Source: Paenibacillus ihbetae (GTDB lineage Bacteria; Bacillota; Bacilli; Paenibacillales; Paenibacillaceae). From it: 64,000 nt of DNA. Made by a program: the position numbers and the translations under genes. The notes beneath the pieces are model-generated. The model ran no database searches, was not told the DNA's origin, and worked only from the letters and a program-made list of their open reading frames with translations. The stretch is taken from assembly GCF_002741055.1 (NCBI RefSeq), contig NZ_CP016809.1, positions 806,001-870,000 on the forward strand, given 5' to 3'. Of this stretch, positions 61,876 through 64,000 are shown piece after piece; within the stretch, counting starts at the first letter, position 1; every line of letters begins with the position of its first letter.

Positions 61876-61922
61876 AAAAAGCGATGCTGAAAAGCTCAAT
61901 CCCTGAGCCTTAGCATCGCTTC
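61876..61922 (-). terminator. Terminator after the TPR gene
   Basis: On the minus strand AAGCGATGCT and CAGCATCGCTT pair, with an inner GGCTC/GAGCT stem, followed by TTTTTGCC. It lies just after the stop at 61939. Confidence 0.9.
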
Positions 61923-61938
61923 TTGTTCAATCTGCTGC

Positions 61939-62568
61939 TTACAGCAGCGAGATCAACTGACTGCCGTACTGCAGATCACCCCGGTTTTTCTTGCAAACCT
62001 CTAAATTGATTATCGGGTCGGGTAATGTCGGGTCGCTGTGAATCGCAAGCGTAAAACATTCCTCTGCCTCCGCCTGGCATCCGTTTAAAGCTTGAACGCA
62101 GCCGAGCGCATTATACACAATGGCCCGCAGCTTCCGGTCTTCGGCCATCGGCAGGATGGACATGAGCACGTCGGATGCCTGTGAGGTCTCCCCCAAGTGG
62201 AGCTGGGATAGTGCAATGTACAGCTTAATCAAGAGACTTTCCGGATAAACGGCTGCAGCGAGCTTGAACTGCGCGATCGCCGGCTCAAACATCAGCAGCT
62301 TGTAATAGCCTTGTCCCCGGATGAAGGCATCATGCTGCAGCTCAGGCGCCTCGGTCGGCGGAAAAACCGGAGGAGAAACGGCAGATTCGCGGAAGACGGC
62401 CATCCGTTCCTCGAAACGGAGCCATTCCTCAATAATGCCGTCGCTCATGCTTTTCAGCATATTCCAGTTTTGTACAAGCGCCTGCTTTTTAGGGCCATTA
62501 GCGGTAGGGTAATGCTTCACAATTTCATCTAACATGTTGTTCATTTCGGCGAATACATGTTGAAACAT
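61939..62568 (-). CDS. Tetratricopeptide-repeat protein
   Basis: A 209-residue soluble protein. The N-terminal half is helical (FAEMNNMLDEIVKHYPTANG, EEWLRFEERMAVFRE). The C-terminal half contains TPR-like helix pairs: AFIRGQGYYKLLMFEPAIAQ, LLIKLYIALSQLHLGETSQA and IVYNALGCVQALNGCQAEAE, ending in a final repeat. TPR proteins serve as protein-binding scaffolds; I cannot assign a partner. The start ATG 62568 has AAGGGTGGG upstream at good spacing; an ATG nine bases further up is too close. It is between dinG and panD, each with its own terminator, so it is probably its own unit. Confidence 0.8.
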   Translation of the reverse strand: MFQHVFAEMNNMLDEIVKHYPTANGPKKQALVQNWNMLKSMSDGIIEEWLRFEERMAVFRESAVSPPVFPPTEAPELQHDAFIRGQGYYKLLMFEPAIAQFKLAAAVYPESLLIKLYIALSQLHLGETSQASDVLMSILPMAEDRKLRAIVYNALGCVQALNGCQAEAEECFTLAIHSDPTLPDPIINLEVCKKNRGDLQYGSQLISLL

Positions 62569-62590
62569 AGCGTGCATCCCACCCTTAGCG

Positions 62591-62629
62591 AAAAAATGAG
62601 ATCAGTGCGTCGACCTGAACTCATTTTTT
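62591..62629. terminator. Terminator after panD, possibly bidirectional
   Basis: AAAAAATGAGATCAG and CTGAACTCATTTTTT form a hairpin with a central GTGCGTCGAC loop. Both outer arms are A/T-runs, so it can work in either direction. It lies about 50 bases after the panD stop. Confidence 0.88.
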
Positions 62630-62678
62630 GTAGAAGTGGTGCTTTTCATCCCTTTATGCTCCCGACACATTTTGGTCA

Positions 62679-63062
62679 TTACAGCATTGCAGCGTGTACT
62701 TCGCGGTATGATGTCGTAACGGGCTTATTGTTCTCGTCAACGATGACGACCGTCGGCGTGTGGTTCTCATACTCCTCTTTGGACATCATGGCATAAGAAA
62801 TAATGATGACGTTGTCCCCCGGCTGAACGAGCCGTGCAGCAGCTCCATTAAGGCAAATTACGCCGCTGCCGCGCTCTCCTTTAATGACATAGGTCTCCAG
62901 CCGGGCGCCGTTATTATTATTCACGATTTGAACCTTTTCATTCTCAAGCAGGTCCGCCGCTTCCATAAGGTTCTCATCGATGGTAATGCTGCCCACGTAG
63001 TTCAAATTCGCTTCCGTAACGGTTGCACGGTGAATTTTGGATTTCATCATTGTTCTAAACAT
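62679..63062 (-). CDS. panD: Aspartate 1-decarboxylase
   Basis: A 127-residue pyruvoyl enzyme that makes beta-alanine from aspartate for pantothenate. The self-cleavage site Gly24-Ser25 is in [16 protein letters not shown], and the active-site Lys and Tyr are in [16 protein letters not shown] and [16 protein letters not shown]. The start ATG 63062 overlaps the panC end by 8 bases. It is the last gene of panB-panC-panD. Confidence 0.95.
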   Translation of the reverse strand: MFRTMMKSKIHRATVTEANLNYVGSITIDENLMEAADLLENEKVQIVNNNNGARLETYVIKGERGSGVICLNGAAARLVQPGDNVIIISYAMMSKEEYENHTPTVVIVDENNKPVTTSYREVHAAML

Positions 63063-63945
63063 GGGAATCCCCCACTTTCGGTTGAATTAACGCATTATCG
63101 ATCAGGCGCGTACGGCCGAACCGTACAGCGAGCGCCATAATGACTCCATGGTCAGTCCCCGCGACACGCTCGGAATCCGCAATCGGCGCAAGCTCCGGGA
63201 ACGTGAGCACCTCGGCGTAATCGATATCGGCCAGCGGCGACTGCGAAATATGCTCACGAAGCAGCGTCCGGATCTCGCCTGCCGTCACCTCGGTGCTTTG
63301 CTCAAGCAATGCCTTCGCCGCCTTCAGGGAGCCGGACAAGACCAGCGCCTGTCTCCGCTCTTCCGGGCTCAAATAAACGTTGCGGGAGCTTAGGGCCAGG
63401 CCGTCGGGTTCACGGACAATCGGACATGGGACAATGCTTACGTCCATATTCAAATCCCGAACCATCTGCTCGATGACGGCCACCTGCTGTGCATCCTTCA
63501 TTCCGAAGAAGGCATAGGCCGGCTTTACGATATGAAACAACTTGGATACAACGGTGGTCACCCCGTCAAAATGCCCCGGACGCGAAGCGCCGCATAGCAG
63601 CGAGGTAATCTCCGCTACGGCTATCTTCGTTTTTGTTGGTTGGGGATACATTTCCTCCACGGACGGGATGAATACGGCATCCACCCCTTCTGCTTCCGCC
63701 AGGGCCAGGTCCCGCGCTTCGTCTCTCGGATAGGTCTCGTAATCCTCACCCGGTCCGAACTGGATCGGATTGACGAATATGCTGACAACAACCGTTCCGC
63801 ACATTTCTCTGGCCTTGCGCATCAGGCTCGCGTGTCCTTCATGGAGATAACCCATGGTCGGGACAAGTCCGACGGCACCGCTTCCTTCGTTTTGTTTTGC
63901 TTGGATAAATGCTCTTGCTTCCGCAATGGTGCGAATGACGTTCAT
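63055..63945 (-). CDS. panC: Pantothenate synthetase (pantoate-beta-alanine ligase)
   Basis: A 296-residue enzyme joining pantoate and beta-alanine with ATP. Adenylation-site motifs are [20 protein letters not shown] (HxGH), [40 protein letters not shown] and [20 protein letters not shown] (KMSKS-like SSRN). The start codon ATG 63945 overlaps the panB stop (ATGA). panD follows with an 8-base overlap, so the three genes are coupled. Confidence 0.95.
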   Translation of the reverse strand: MNVIRTIAEARAFIQAKQNEGSGAVGLVPTMGYLHEGHASLMRKAREMCGTVVVSIFVNPIQFGPGEDYETYPRDEARDLALAEAEGVDAVFIPSVEEMYPQPTKTKIAVAEITSLLCGASRPGHFDGVTTVVSKLFHIVKPAYAFFGMKDAQQVAVIEQMVRDLNMDVSIVPCPIVREPDGLALSSRNVYLSPEERRQALVLSGSLKAAKALLEQSTEVTAGEIRTLLREHISQSPLADIDYAEVLTFPELAPIADSERVAGTDHGVIMALAVRFGRTRLIDNALIQPKVGDSHV

Positions 63946-64000
63946 GAAGTGCCCACCTTTTCCTTATTGCCGCCGTAGAGCGCCGGTTCGGAGGCTTGTT
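63942..64000 (-). CDS. panB: C-terminal end of ketopantoate hydroxymethyltransferase (5' part outside window)
   Basis: The last 18 codons of a gene running in from the right edge, read as [18 protein letters not shown] before TGA at 63942. The LYGG end and the ATGA overlap with panC fit PanB, which converts ketoisovalerate to ketopantoate in the step before panC. The rest is not in the window, so the assignment rests on position and this short tail. Confidence 0.7.
   Translation of the reverse strand, partial: QASEPALYGGNKEKVGTS

Overview
The window is a chromosomal segment of a moderately GC-rich, low-GC-lineage Gram-positive that fits Paenibacillus or a close relative (Bacillales, Paenibacillaceae). 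The support is strong GGAGG-type ribosome sites with frequent GTG and TTG starts, an SLH-domain surface protein, GerMN lipoproteins, a double dynamin, a Rex repressor, a Bacillus-type dinG / ypmB / asnS / dnaD / nth set, and a proline T-box. I see no tRNA, rRNA, insertion sequence, prophage or CRISPR array.

Layout. 1-713 is the C-terminal end of a secreted FnIII/chitin-binding glycosidase. 0.9-6.3 kb holds a MarR regulator and topoisomerase IV (parE-parC). 6.5-15 kb holds an ABC-2 exporter, an SGNH hydrolase, a secreted CAP protein, a GNAT enzyme and a heterodimeric ABC exporter. 15.3-24 kb holds a 1235-residue double dynamin, a long gene-poor stretch, nth and a large SLH protein. 23.8-28.3 kb is a tandemly duplicated cell-wall module (amidase plus GerMN lipoprotein, twice). 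28.6-31.8 kb is leuCD with a divergent LysR gene. 32.2-40.8 kb joins methionine salvage to proline synthesis: mtnU and mtnE are divergent, then a T-box precedes proB-proA-proC-mtnW-mtnX-mtnB. 40.9-43.6 kb has an SdpI-like gene and an ECF sigma / anti-sigma / membrane-protein operon. 44-49.4 kb is accessory: a CPBP protease, a GH74 xyloglucanase with a cre site, a frameshifted phosphotransferase and small genes. 49.6-64 kb is largely conserved core: dnaD, asnS, ackA-hbd, a short FtsH-like protease with a partner, ypmB, mtaD, rex, dinG, a TPR gene and panBCD. From 41 kb to the right-hand edge everything is on the minus strand.

How the genes work together. ProB, ProA and ProC make proline from glutamate, and their leader carries a T-box with a proline (CCU) specifier and a terminator. 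MtnW starts inside the proC stop codon and MtnX inside the mtnW stop, so three methionine-salvage enzymes appear to be translated from the proline-controlled transcript. MtnE and MtnU supply the last transamination and the omega-amidase clean-up. MtaD acts on methylthioadenosine or S-adenosylhomocysteine, upstream in the same metabolism. PanB, PanC and PanD make pantothenate. LeuC and LeuD form isopropylmalate isomerase.

Most notable observations: the proline T-box over methionine-salvage genes, the duplicated amidase/GerMN module, a gene broken by one extra base in a homopolymer, an ECF sigma operon with a possible ATT start and a threefold-repeat membrane protein, and an FtsH-type protease without its outer domain. 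All functions are read from sequence and family knowledge; no database search was run.
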